Assembly (NCBI GenBank): GCA_944391225.1
Contig: CALXSS010000009.1
Location: 1-46,740, forward strand
Reading direction: 5' to 3'
Length of the DNA stretch: 46,740 bases
Source of the DNA: an uncultured Clostridia bacterium
GTDB lineage: Bacteria > Bacillota > Clostridia > UBA1381
Of the stretch, positions 25,262 through 34,334 are shown piece after piece. The first letter of the stretch is position 1. Every line of letters begins with the position of its first letter. A model generated the notes under the pieces. That model did not search any database. It had not been told where the DNA came from and was given only the letters and a program-made list of their open reading frames with translations. The position numbers and the translations under genes are program-made.

Positions 25262-25975
25262 ATGGAGCTTATCAAGGAAGAATGGACGCAGAATGATTAT
25301 GATGAGCTGGTATCATATCTGTATTCAGCCGCAGATGAAAAATACAGGGATTTCAATAAAAAGCTGATCCCTGGCGGAGCTGATATAATAGGGATAAGGA
25401 TGCCGGAGCTGCGCAGCATGGCAAAGAAAATATCAAAAGGGGATAAAGACGGATTCCTTTCCTGTAAAAAGGGCAGAACTAATGAGGAGCTCATATTGAA
25501 CGGGCTGGTACTTGCATCAAGAAATGTCAGCTATGAGGAGCTTATGGAGGATATGCTGTCTTTTGCCGGAAGCATAACAAACTGGGCGGTATGTGATACT
25601 GTGAAGTTCAATGCTGCCGGACAATACAAGGAACGTCTTATAAAGGATATAGATATTTTTTTGTTCAGTAAAAATCCATGGGTACAGAGATACGGCTTTA
25701 AGCTGTTGATGGAACAGTACCTTGAGGAAGGATATATAGATTTTGTTCTTGAAAGAACTGTAACGGTACGGTCTGATTTTTATTATCTGCAAATGATGCA
25801 GGGCTGGCTTATCGCGACTGCAGCGGTGAAGTTTCCGCAAAAGGTAATGGAGCTGCTTGAGGGCGGGAGGTTGAGCGCGCCGGTGCAGAATATAGCAATA
25901 CAAAAGATGCGTGAATCAAGACGTATATCGGGAGAGGATAAGAAAAAAGCTGCACAATATAAGAGGACAACATGA
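25262..25975 (+). CDS. AlkD-like DNA alkylation repair protein
   Basis: The 237-residue all-helical protein fits the DNA alkylation repair (AlkC/AlkD) HEAT-like repeat family. AlkD members excise alkylated purines such as 7-methylguanine. Recognisable segments are KKLIPGGADIIGIRMPELRSMAK, NWAVCDTVKF and NPWVQRYGFKLLMEQYL. The Asp in NWAVCD and the Trp before it match the region that contacts the lesion in AlkD. The start has GGGAG seven bases upstream. It is followed 41 bases later by the WYL regulator in the same direction. Confidence 0.85.
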   Translation: MELIKEEWTQNDYDELVSYLYSAADEKYRDFNKKLIPGGADIIGIRMPELRSMAKKISKGDKDGFLSCKKGRTNEELILNGLVLASRNVSYEELMEDMLSFAGSITNWAVCDTVKFNAAGQYKERLIKDIDIFLFSKNPWVQRYGFKLLMEQYLEEGYIDFVLERTVTVRSDFYYLQMMQGWLIATAAVKFPQKVMELLEGGRLSAPVQNIAIQKMRESRRISGEDKKKAAQYKRTT

Positions 25976-26016
25976 ATTAGACATCATGGTTTCAACAGAA
26001 GGGGGTTGCTTGCCGT

Positions 26017-27003
26017 ATGCCACGGAGTGAAAAACAAAAGCTTAAGCTGTATTACATTATTGAAATATTCAGAAAACAGACTGACGAGGATCATCCAATT
26101 TCCATAACGGAGATAATACGTCAGCTTTCGCAGTCGGGGATCAAAGCGGAGCGCAAAAGTATTTACCGTGATTTTGAGGCGATGGCAGCGCTGGGCTATG
26201 AAATAGTGCCGGTGCATTCAAAGCAGTTCAAATATTATCTGGCAAATCCGGATTTTAAGCTGGCTGAACTGCGTCTGCTTGTGGATGCGGTACAGGCATC
26301 GCGTTTTTTAACGAAAAAGAAGTCAAACGATATTATACGCAAGCTTGAGGGTCTTGCGAATATTTATGACTCTGAAAGGCTGCAAAGCCAGGTATACGTT
26401 ACGAACAGGATAAAAACACTTAATGAAAGCGTGTATCTGAATGTCGATAAGATACATTATGCGATACAGGATAATTCAAAAATATCGTTTATGTATTTTG
26501 ATTGGGACATAAACAAGAAAAGGGTATACAGACGCTCCGGCGGGAAATACATAGTTAGCCCTTGGGCGCTTATATGGAATAATGAGAACTATTATCTGAT
26601 AGGCTATGAATCGGAAACGCAGCTTATAAAGCATTACCGTGTGGATAGGATGGCGTCTATAGACATCAGAGCTGAGCGCCGCGATGGACGCAAGGTATTC
26701 AGCGATGTGGATATTCCCGAATATGCGCGCAAGTTTTTCGGGATGTACAACGGAGACATAGTTTCCGTGACGCTTAACTGTGCAGACGATGTGACAAATG
26801 CGGTAATGGACAAGTTTGGTCCTGATGTAAAATTTGAGCCTCAGCCGGATGGAAAAACGTTCAACATAACTGTAGACGTGGCAATAAGCCCGGTATTTTT
26901 ATCGTGGGTATTCATGTTTGGAGGAAAGGTAAGAATACTTTCACCTAACAGCGTGGCAGACGAGCTGAGAGAAATGGCGGAGAGAATTGCAAACAGTAAA
27001 TAA
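26017..27003 (+). CDS. WYL-domain transcription regulator
   Basis: The 328-residue protein has an N-terminal helix-turn-helix (ITEIIRQLSQSGIKAERKSI, YRDFEAMAALGYEI). A WYL domain follows (about 140-240: SPWALIWNNENYYLIGYES, IKHYRVDRM) with a WCX C-terminal extension ending in a SWVFMFGGKVRILSP segment. WYL proteins sense nucleic acids or small molecules and often govern DNA damage or defence genes. Lying between a DNA repair gene and an ATPase, it may regulate them. AGGGGG sits about 11 bases before ATG. Confidence 0.88.
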   Translation: MPRSEKQKLKLYYIIEIFRKQTDEDHPISITEIIRQLSQSGIKAERKSIYRDFEAMAALGYEIVPVHSKQFKYYLANPDFKLAELRLLVDAVQASRFLTKKKSNDIIRKLEGLANIYDSERLQSQVYVTNRIKTLNESVYLNVDKIHYAIQDNSKISFMYFDWDINKKRVYRRSGGKYIVSPWALIWNNENYYLIGYESETQLIKHYRVDRMASIDIRAERRDGRKVFSDVDIPEYARKFFGMYNGDIVSVTLNCADDVTNAVMDKFGPDVKFEPQPDGKTFNITVDVAISPVFLSWVFMFGGKVRILSPNSVADELREMAERIANSK

Positions 27004-27019
27004 TAAAGATATAAAGATT

Positions 27020-28753
27020 ATGGATATAATCCCTGACAAGAACGAGGTGCTCAAGCTCCTTGGGTGCAGGGAAGGGGACATGATTTATGAAAGCGTATCG
27101 TCTGAGTACGATGCGCTTTTTCGGCGTGCGCAGGAGCTTTTGGAGGTCAGGAGATATATCTGTGCTGACGAGGGACATATATATGTGATCATAACGGCAG
27201 GAGCAGGTATAAGCGGATATTCAGAGGAGTTGTTCAAAAAGGGCGAGGGACTTGCCGGACTTATAGTCAATGCTATAGCTGACAGTGTGTTGTTTGAAGC
27301 CGATACCGAAACGGCTGAGGAGATAAAGTATCTGTGCGCGCGCATGGGCAAAGGGATCCGTGAAAGGCGCGAGGCGCCGGAAACGATGCCTATAAGTGAG
27401 CAGCGCGTTATACTTGAAAAAACAGGAGCGGCAGATATATCGCTGACTGACGGAATGATGTTTTCGCCCGTAAAGACGATGGGCTATGAGCTGACGCTCA
27501 CTGATGATGAGGGCGTGTTCCGATCGCAGCACGATTGTTCGGTTTGTGCGGCGCGGGACTGCCCGAGGCGTGTAAAGAACAGCGGGAAAAGGTTTGAGAT
27601 AGTAACAGCATTTGATTACCGTCCCTCCACTGCCAGCGGTATCTGTATAGATATAGGTACTACGACCATAGCCGCAATGAAGTTTCGAGACGGAAAAATG
27701 ATCGGTTCTAACTCAGAGCTGAACGCTCAGCGCAGGTTTGGCGCGGATGTGCTTTCGCGTATAGAGGCTGCCAACCATGGCAGAGGCGCGGAGCTCAGAG
27801 CGATTATTGAATATCAGCTCAGAGATTGTGTAAAAAAACTGGGCGGTTCTGATGGGAGGATAATAATAGCTGCTAACACCGTGATGAAAAGTCTGCTTAT
27901 GGGTCATGACTGCACGAGCCTTGGGGTATATCCGTTCCGGGCGCAGACGCTTGAAAATGAGCGGCTTGGAATGCTTGATGACGCTGAGGCGATAGGCGGT
28001 ATATCCGCCTTTGTAGGCGGCGACATTCTGTCGGGTCTGTACATGTGCGGCTTTGACGAGGCGGAGGAGATAAATCTGTTTATAGATCTTGGAACGAATG
28101 GAGAGATGGCTGTAGGAAACAGGGAGCGCATTTTGTGCACCTCAACGGCTGCCGGTCCGGCTTTTGAGGGTGGACGCATCTCATGCGGAACAGGATCAGT
28201 CGAGGGAGCTATAAGCTCGGTGTCGTTAAAAACGGGGACGGTAAAAACCATAGGTGATAAACCGCCATGTGGGATATGCGGCAGCGGTATAATAGAGCTT
28301 ATGGCGGAGCTGCTTGATGTCTGTATCGCGGATGATACAGGCTTGCTCACAGGCTGCACAGAGCGGGGATACAAGGCAGCAGAGGATATATACTTTACTC
28401 AGAGGGACGTGCGGGAGCTGCAAACGGCAAAATCAGCCGTGCGCGCCGGCATAGAGCTGCTTATAAAACGATCGGGCATAGAAAAGAGGGACATTAAAAA
28501 TGTTTTTCTCGCCGGAGGCTTCGGCAAGCGGCTCAATATAGAAAAAGCATGCCGTATCGGACTGCTGCCGCCCGAGCTTTCACAGCGTTGTATAGCGGTA
28601 GGCAACAGCTCATTGGGAGGCGCGGTCAAGCTTTTGGAGCATCGGCGGGGAATGGGGGCAATAGACAGGATAAAGGCTGTGTCAGAGGATCTCGCTCTGG
28701 CAGATGCGCCGGAGTTTGCGGATATGTTCATGAGGTATATGGATTTTAGATAG
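27020..28753 (+). CDS. RACo/RamA-like ASKHA-domain activator of corrinoid proteins
   Basis: The 577-residue protein has an N-terminal part like the vitamin B12-dependent methionine synthase activation region. A small Cys cluster follows (CSVCAARDC near residue 182). The rest is the DUF4445/ASKHA ATPase core typical of RACo: GICIDIGTTTIAAMKF, ANTVMKSLLMGHD, INLFIDLGTNGEMAVGN, TSTAAGPAFEGG and VFLAGGFGKRLN. RACo-type proteins use ATP to drive reductive reactivation of inactive Co(II) corrinoid proteins. No methyltransferase or corrinoid protein is adjacent, so the partner is elsewhere. The start is uncertain: ATG 27020 has a weak ribosome site, whereas TTG 26987, overlapping the WYL gene, has GGCGGAGAG just upstream. 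Confidence 0.85.
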   Translation: MDIIPDKNEVLKLLGCREGDMIYESVSSEYDALFRRAQELLEVRRYICADEGHIYVIITAGAGISGYSEELFKKGEGLAGLIVNAIADSVLFEADTETAEEIKYLCARMGKGIRERREAPETMPISEQRVILEKTGAADISLTDGMMFSPVKTMGYELTLTDDEGVFRSQHDCSVCAARDCPRRVKNSGKRFEIVTAFDYRPSTASGICIDIGTTTIAAMKFRDGKMIGSNSELNAQRRFGADVLSRIEAANHGRGAELRAIIEYQLRDCVKKLGGSDGRIIIAANTVMKSLLMGHDCTSLGVYPFRAQTLENERLGMLDDAEAIGGISAFVGGDILSGLYMCGFDEAEEINLFIDLGTNGEMAVGNRERILCTSTAAGPAFEGGRISCGTGSVEGAISSVSLKTGTVKTIGDKPPCGICGSGIIELMAELLDVCIADDTGLLTGCTERGYKAAEDIYFTQRDVRELQTAKSAVRAGIELLIKRSGIEKRDIKNVFLAGGFGKRLNIEKACRIGLLPPELSQRCIAVGNSSLGGAVKLLEHRRGMGAIDRIKAVSEDLALADAPEFADMFMRYMDFR

Positions 28754-28797
28754 ATCGCTGACTTTGTTCATACGGTTTTATGCGATATGGGAATAAC

Positions 28798-28840
28798 AAA
28801 AGCACACAGCCGCCATGAAGGGGCTGTGTGCTTTTGTTTT
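28798..28840. terminator. Bidirectional terminator
   Basis: AAAAGCACACAGCC (28798-28811) pairs with GGCTGTGTGCTTTT (28822-28835), followed by GTTTT. It sits between convergent genes. Confidence 0.9.
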
Positions 28841-28855
28841 AATGGGGCTGCAGTC

Positions 28856-29413
28856 TCATTCGCCGTGTATTATGTCGTATAGCCTGCGCATAAAACGGGT
28901 ACATTTTCCTACTGCCGGCTCGCTGAACTCAACGCCTTGAGCCTTTAGCAGCTCAAGCAGCTCCTCAGGAACGCTGCCGGTGTATTCAAGCTCTATCTCG
29001 TAGTCAGTTCTGTCAAGAAACTCGTTTTTGTCAAGGCATATCTCGGTATTGCCGCCGTATATAAGACTGTGCCTGAGTGTGGAGAGAGAGCCGAGCAGCG
29101 AGGCTTCAGCATGAACTCCGGTCATTTTCTCCACCTCGCCGGCTGTAAAATGCTCAGGTATCTCAGCCGTGTCATATTCCGCCTCCTCGCATATCTGCAG
29201 GGGGCTGTCGGCGTTTTTATGCACCTTTATCTGTATTTTGTTCTTTCCGTCCTTTGTGCGGACCCTGAGAGTTATCCCGTTCTGTTTCAGCAGATTCTCG
29301 CGGTCTGTGTAATAGCTGTTGACCTGCTCCTTTACCCAGTCCCAGTCAAAAAGTTTTTCAAGATTCAGATATGTTTCTTCATCAAGCATACATTTAAGTT
29401 CGGTTTCAAGCAT
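28856..29413 (-). CDS. CYTH-domain protein
   Basis: The 185-residue protein carries a CYTH (triphosphate tunnel metalloenzyme) domain. It opens with ETELKCML, the variant of the ExExK metal motif, and continues with SYYTDRENLLKQNGITLRVR, KIQIKVHK, EICLDKNEF and YEIELEYTG. Family members hydrolyse thiamine triphosphate or inorganic triphosphate, or make cAMP. Here a tripolyphosphatase-like role is most likely but unproven. It follows the DUF4250 gene by nine bases, with AGGGTG as ribosome site. Confidence 0.88.
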   Translation of the reverse strand: MLETELKCMLDEETYLNLEKLFDWDWVKEQVNSYYTDRENLLKQNGITLRVRTKDGKNKIQIKVHKNADSPLQICEEAEYDTAEIPEHFTAGEVEKMTGVHAEASLLGSLSTLRHSLIYGGNTEICLDKNEFLDRTDYEIELEYTGSVPEELLELLKAQGVEFSEPAVGKCTRFMRRLYDIIHGE

Positions 29414-29422
29414 GTTATCACC

Positions 29423-29599
29423 CTATATAAACTGATTCCTTTCCGCGCTGTATTCATAGCCTATCATGCGGCATTTATCTATTAGAGCCTGCTTATCAGC
29501 CTCAAGATCGTCACAAAGCTCGTCAAGCGATGAATAATAATCTCTAAGCTTTGTGTTAAGCAGACTCAAAAGTATTGCTGGATCGTTAGGCAGCTTCAT
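29423..29599 (-). CDS. DUF4250 small protein
   Basis: The 58-residue protein matches the DUF4250 pattern: LPNDPAILLSLLNTKLRDYY, SLDELCDDLEAD, GYEYSAERNQF. The family is common in Clostridia and has no known function. ATG 29599 is favoured over TTG 29605 because AAAGGA (29609-29614) is nine bases from the ATG. It sits between the GH2 gene and the CYTH gene on the same strand, probably in one transcript. Confidence 0.85.
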   Translation of the reverse strand: MKLPNDPAILLSLLNTKLRDYYSSLDELCDDLEADKQALIDKCRMIGYEYSAERNQFI

Positions 29600-29617
29600 T
29601 TTCAATTTTCCTTTCTG

Positions 29618-32335
29618 TCAGTCGGACACTATTACAGGCTTGCTTATGCCTCCCGGCTCCGAAACCCGTCGGCTCTCAATAACTACTGTGACAGTTATCT
29701 CGCCTGTTATATTGCTTATGTATTCAAAACGCTTGCCGTATGGGCATGATCCGGAGACCACCTTCTCGTTATTGATATAGACATCGGCAAGGTCTCCGAA
29801 AAGCTCGCAGAAAACTATACGTTCACCCTCGTTGATCGTAGTCTTTGTTTTATACATAGCAAAGCCTGTTTTTCCGTTGAATATATCGTCATATCCTCCG
29901 CCAACGCTCGTCACTACCCACGTGTTCATATCACTGTCGGATATTTCAGCTGACCAGTCGGGATATTCAGTTGAAAGCTCAAGAGTCTGGCGCCATTTTG
30001 TAAGATATTTTTCCCTTACTGACGGAATATATTCCGGCGCGTTTTCCTTTGCCGAAACGGGCAGAGAAATCGTTGATTTGACGCCGTTTTCAGTTTCAGC
30101 TGTCACTGTTATGAGCTCAGCTCCCTCGTGCGGCGCCACGACCGCCTGGCAGCAGCCGTTATAAAGGCGGCGTGTGTCAGCCTTATCCGGCTCGTGTGAG
30201 TTTGGATCGCCGTTGCCCACTCCGAGGACTGTTCCGCCCTCAACGCTGAAATGTATCTTGTCACTGGCGTTGAATACGAATCTGCCGTTTTCATCAACTG
30301 CGCGCGCGTTTATACACACCGCGTCATTTTCATAAACCGTATCGTCTCCGGCGCACAGCTCAACAGCGGCTGTTGTTGAGCAGGTGTATACAGTATCTGC
30401 CGCGCTGCCGTCGGTCGCGCGAGCGGTTATCTCGCCGGGCGCAAATTTCACATCAAATTCCACCGTGTTGTTGTCTCCTGCCGCTTTTTTGCCGCAGCTT
30501 TCACCATTTATAAGCAGCTCTATTTCAGGGCAGTTGGTGAAAACGGTTATATGCACGTCTTCTCCCTCAGCATAATTCCAGTGGGAGGCTATGTGAACTA
30601 TTCTTTCATCGATCCAGAACGATCTGTTAAGATAGTACGCTGATTTTCTGAATCCGCAGGTGTCCATTATTCCAAACTGCGTCGATATTGATGGATAGGC
30701 AAACGGAGTCGGTTCGCCGCGGTAGTCAAAGCCTGTCCATACAAAGTATCCCATTATATAATCGCGCTCGTCGATCTGTTTGAAGCCGTCGCGGTATGTG
30801 TTTCCCCACGGCGCGCACTCACTGTCAAACGAGTCTATAAGCTGCTTGCTGTGGTCAGTTTTATAGCAGCCTCGCGTCATGAACGCGCTGCAATTTTCGC
30901 TGCCCACAACCGGCATATTCGGGAATTTGCTGTGGAACGCGTCATACATATTAGTCTGATAGTTTATTCCGGTAATGTCGCATATGTCATAAGCTCCGTC
31001 CTCCGAGAGCAGCCCGTTGTTCATCGCGCCGAGCGTGAACCTTGTGCCGTCGAGCCGCTCCACCTCTGCGCGCAGCCTTTTGGCAAGTTTCCTGCCCGTG
31101 TATGTGCCCTGCAATGGCTCCTCATTAAACAGCGAATACATTATTACTGACGGATGGTTCCTGTCGCGCAGCACCATATCCCGTACCTGCTTAAGACCGT
31201 CTGTTTCAGCCGTGTTATACTGCCTGTTCTCATCCATTACAAGAATACCGTACTTGTCGCAGGCGTCAAGCACAGCCTTTGAGGCGTTGCCGTGCGCCGC
31301 TCTGTATGCGTTTGAGCCCATTTCCTTAAGCAGCCTTATCCTGTATTCGTTTACGCTGTCAGGCACTGCCACGCCCACTCCGGCATGGTCCTGATGATTG
31401 CAGGTGCCGTAAAGCTTTACATGTCTGCCGTTAAGGAAAAATCCCTTTTCAGCATCAATGGATATGGTGCGGAAGCCTATGTCCGCGGTAAAGCTGTCTA
31501 TGACCGCTCCGTTCTGGCGTATCTCAGCCTTTGCAGTGTATAGATACGGGTCATCTATATCCCAGAGCTGAGGACTGTAGGTGAAAAAGTCAAGTCCGTA
31601 ATCGCATACGCTCTCGCCGTTTATAATGAATTCACCTGAAGTCTTTCCTACCTCGTTCCCATCTCTGTCTGTAAGTGACAGGACTATTTCAAAGCGCTCG
31701 TCCTCGCTGTGCATGTTTCCGGCTGTTATATGTGTATAAACACACCAGGTCGACGCGTCCATTTTAACAGGCTCAAAGAATACTCCGTTATGCTCAAAGT
31801 GGAGCAGCTCTTTTTTATATAGGTTTACGTGACGGTATATGCCCGCGCCCTCGTACCACCATCCCTCAATAAGGTCTGCGTCAACGCGGACGGTTAGATC
31901 GTTTATTGTATCGCCGTAAAGAGCCATGTCGGTAGCGTCTACGGTAAAGCTGTTGTAGCCGCTGTAGTTTCTGCCTATCACAGAGCCGTTAAGATAAACG
32001 GTGCTTTCTCCTGTTATTCCCTCAAATTCAATCAGGATCTGCTTGTCACGGTCTGATTCATCGAGCCTGAACCGCTTTGAATACCACGACTTGCCGCGCT
32101 TTTTATATCCTGTGGCAGGACCGTATTTTTCATCTATCTCGTTTGCCACCGCGTAATCGTGCGGAAGGTCAACATCAGTCCAACCGCTTTTGTCAAAATC
32201 CGGACTTGCCGCGCCTATTGCGCCTCCTGCTTTCGCTGCCATATAGGTTTTTGTATGGCTGTTTATAAACGGTGATGGTATATCACCGTTATGGAATTTC
32301 CATCCCTTGTCAAGGCTGTATTTTTTAGTTCCCAT
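29618..32335 (-). CDS. GH2 beta-galactosidase-like enzyme
   Basis: The 905-residue enzyme has the GH2 layout: a jelly-roll sugar-binding domain (YSLDKGWKFHNGD, DVDLPHDYAV), an Ig-like domain, the TIM barrel, and C-terminal beta domains including a DUF4982-like segment. The acid/base Glu is in SLFNEEP and the nucleophile Glu in PVVGSENCS. There is no signal peptide, so it works inside on imported beta-galactosides or related sugars; beta-glucuronidase or beta-mannosidase activity cannot be excluded. Translation starts at ATG 32335 (AAAGGA upstream), inside the last codons of the adenine deaminase gene, so the two are coupled by an 11-base overlap. Confidence 0.9.
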   Translation of the reverse strand: MGTKKYSLDKGWKFHNGDIPSPFINSHTKTYMAAKAGGAIGAASPDFDKSGWTDVDLPHDYAVANEIDEKYGPATGYKKRGKSWYSKRFRLDESDRDKQILIEFEGITGESTVYLNGSVIGRNYSGYNSFTVDATDMALYGDTINDLTVRVDADLIEGWWYEGAGIYRHVNLYKKELLHFEHNGVFFEPVKMDASTWCVYTHITAGNMHSEDERFEIVLSLTDRDGNEVGKTSGEFIINGESVCDYGLDFFTYSPQLWDIDDPYLYTAKAEIRQNGAVIDSFTADIGFRTISIDAEKGFFLNGRHVKLYGTCNHQDHAGVGVAVPDSVNEYRIRLLKEMGSNAYRAAHGNASKAVLDACDKYGILVMDENRQYNTAETDGLKQVRDMVLRDRNHPSVIMYSLFNEEPLQGTYTGRKLAKRLRAEVERLDGTRFTLGAMNNGLLSEDGAYDICDITGINYQTNMYDAFHSKFPNMPVVGSENCSAFMTRGCYKTDHSKQLIDSFDSECAPWGNTYRDGFKQIDERDYIMGYFVWTGFDYRGEPTPFAYPSISTQFGIMDTCGFRKSAYYLNRSFWIDERIVHIASHWNYAEGEDVHITVFTNCPEIELLINGESCGKKAAGDNNTVEFDVKFAPGEITARATDGSAADTVYTCSTTAAVELCAGDDTVYENDAVCINARAVDENGRFVFNASDKIHFSVEGGTVLGVGNGDPNSHEPDKADTRRLYNGCCQAVVAPHEGAELITVTAETENGVKSTISLPVSAKENAPEYIPSVREKYLTKWRQTLELSTEYPDWSAEISDSDMNTWVVTSVGGGYDDIFNGKTGFAMYKTKTTINEGERIVFCELFGDLADVYINNEKVVSGSCPYGKRFEYISNITGEITVTVVIESRRVSEPGGISKPVIVSD

Positions 32336-33995
32336 AATAGATCGTCCTTTCTCGATCAATAAATCTGAATTCAGTTACATCAAACAGTCCGCTGTCGGTT
32401 ATTCGTATTTCCGGTATCACGGGCAGCGGCAGAAAAGCGAGCGATAAAAGCGGATCAGCCGCCTCGTTCACACCCAGGCTGCGCGCGGCTTCTATCAGTT
32501 TATCGTGCTCATCTGTAACATAGTCTGCGTTTTTGTTTGTCATAAGCCCTGCTATTTCAAGCTCCAGCCTTGCCTTTGTCTCTCCGCCTGAGGCAACGCA
32601 TATCCCGCCTGATTTGCCGAGCGCGTTTACTGCGGCTGCCATATCATTGTCGTTGTCGCCTATAACTATCACATTGTGCGAGTCATGACCGATCGATGCG
32701 GCAATAGCGCCGTTTTTAATATCGTAGTTCCTTACATAGCCAAAGCCCTTATTGCCCGTGTTGTGATGACGCTCTATAACGCATACCTTTGAAAGCGTAT
32801 CGCCCTTGTGAGCTGTCACTTTTTTTGTGATGATGGAATCGGGAGTCAGCTCTATAGCGGTAAATTCATCAGGCGTATCATGATCGAAAAATTCAGGCGT
32901 TACTGTGTCAAGATGAACAGTGTCAGTAACAGAGCCTGTGTCGCATTCGGGCACATCAAAAAGCGCGGTCCCGTTTTCTGCCGTCTTTATGCCGTTTTTA
33001 AATACAGCCTCTACTTTGAAGTCATGCAGGTTGTTTACTATGAGCAGATCGGCATTATAGCCCGGCGCTATAGCTCCGCGGTCGTTAAGACCGTAGCAGC
33101 GCGCGGCATTGAGCGAGGCTATGCTTACAGCCATTATCGGATCAACACCAAGCGCAACGCTCCTTTTTACCATATAGTCTATAGAGCCGTCGCGTATGAT
33201 CTCGCCGATGAATCTATCGTCAGTGCAGAATGTGCAGGAACGATATGTGTGCTGATTGACACCGTGTATAAGCCTTGAGAGATCCTTTGAAAGCGTGCCT
33301 TCGCGTATAGAAACATACATTCCCTTGCTTATCTTTTCAAGCATCTCGTTCACGTTTGAGCATTCATGGTCGGTCTTTATTCCAGCGCATACATACGCGT
33401 CAAGCCTTCTGCCGCTGAGCCCGGGCGCGTGACCGTCTATGTTGGAGCCGATAAGCTTGGCGAGAGTCTGCTCATCTCCTGATACAACTCCCGGGTAATT
33501 CATCATCTCGCCTATGCCGAAAAAGCTGTCTGCAAGCTCGCGGGTATCAGCCGCTGTAAGCGCAGCTCCCGAGTGCTCAAACGCCGTTGCGGGAACACAT
33601 GAGGGCAGCATGTAGTAAATATCGAGCGGCAGTCCCTCAGAGCTTTTTTTCATGAAATCAAGTCCGTTTTTGCCGCATACGTTCGCTATTTCATGCGGGT
33701 CGGCGATCACTGTCGTAACGCCGTGCGGCATAACGACCTTTGCGTACTGCGGCGGCGTTACCATTGAGGATTCTATATGCAGGTGCGAGTCAATAAATCC
33801 CGGCAGGATATATTTTCCCGATGCGTCTATGATATTGGCGCAGTCGTATTCTCCAATACCGCATATTTTGCCGTCTTTTATAAGGACGTCGCACTGCAGG
33901 AACCGTCCTGTAAAAACGTCTGCAATGAAGCCGTTTTTTATAACAAAATCCGCTGCTGCTCTGTCCATTGCAGCGTCAATAAGTCTTTTTTTCAT
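32325..33995 (-). CDS. ade: Adenine deaminase
   Basis: The 556-residue amidohydrolase converts adenine to hypoxanthine and ammonia. Motifs include the metal-binding PGFIDSHLHIESSM, VVMPHGVTTVIADPHEIANV, GHAPGLSGRRLDAYVCAGI-like TDHEC, and C-terminal SIGHDSHNVIVIGDNDNDM and SGGICVASGG. Length and order are normal for the family. ATG 33995 has AGAGG eight bases upstream; an adjacent GTG at 33998 is the alternative. It is the first gene of a transcript that continues into the GH2 gene. The promoter at 34048-34076 shows no evident PurR-type box, and no purine riboswitch is visible in the short leader. Confidence 0.95.
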   Translation of the reverse strand: MKKRLIDAAMDRAAADFVIKNGFIADVFTGRFLQCDVLIKDGKICGIGEYDCANIIDASGKYILPGFIDSHLHIESSMVTPPQYAKVVMPHGVTTVIADPHEIANVCGKNGLDFMKKSSEGLPLDIYYMLPSCVPATAFEHSGAALTAADTRELADSFFGIGEMMNYPGVVSGDEQTLAKLIGSNIDGHAPGLSGRRLDAYVCAGIKTDHECSNVNEMLEKISKGMYVSIREGTLSKDLSRLIHGVNQHTYRSCTFCTDDRFIGEIIRDGSIDYMVKRSVALGVDPIMAVSIASLNAARCYGLNDRGAIAPGYNADLLIVNNLHDFKVEAVFKNGIKTAENGTALFDVPECDTGSVTDTVHLDTVTPEFFDHDTPDEFTAIELTPDSIITKKVTAHKGDTLSKVCVIERHHNTGNKGFGYVRNYDIKNGAIAASIGHDSHNVIVIGDNDNDMAAAVNALGKSGGICVASGGETKARLELEIAGLMTNKNADYVTDEHDKLIEAARSLGVNEAADPLLSLAFLPLPVIPEIRITDSGLFDVTEFRFIDRERTIYYGN

Positions 33996-34047
33996 CACTG
34001 TTGCCTCTTTCTGTATTATTTGTACTAATTACAGTATCGTTAAAATA

Positions 34048-34076
34048 ATTTTACCTCATTGTCAGGCTTTTGTCAA
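34048..34076 (-). promoter_or_regulatory. Promoter of the adenine deaminase-GH2 operon
   Basis: Minus-strand consensus TTGACA (34076-34071) and TAAAAT (34053-34048) with a 17-base spacer. Confidence 0.85.
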
Positions 34077-34225
34077 CAGAAAATTAAGCCGGGAATGAGG
34101 CGTTTGGATCGGCAGAGTATCACGGAGAATATTCCTGTGGGTATATTATGCAGAGCATGTAAACGGCTATTAGTATCAGCGTTGCAGCAAGTCTGTAATA
34201 TCCACAGTATAGGCGGTTTTGAGGG

Positions 34226-34254
34226 TTGTGTTATAGCGTGCATTCTGATAAAAT
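34226..34254 (+). promoter_or_regulatory. Candidate promoter of the V-ATPase operon
   Basis: TTGTGT (34226-34231) and TAAAAT (34249-34254) with a 17-base spacer, about 80 bases before the first gene. The rest of 34077-34225 holds only a short open frame without a ribosome site, which I do not call. Confidence 0.55.
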
Positions 34255-34334
34255 TAAAACAACAGAAATAAATAACGGAAAAACGGGTCATATTATATAT
34301 AAAATGAATTTATCGTAAGAAAGGCGGTGATCGG

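Noticed and set aside
34059..34271. A 70-codon open frame upstream of the V-ATPase operon
   Set aside because: It has no ribosome binding site, starts inside the minus-strand promoter of adenine deaminase, and its protein resembles nothing I know. I treat 34077-34334 as a divergent promoter region.
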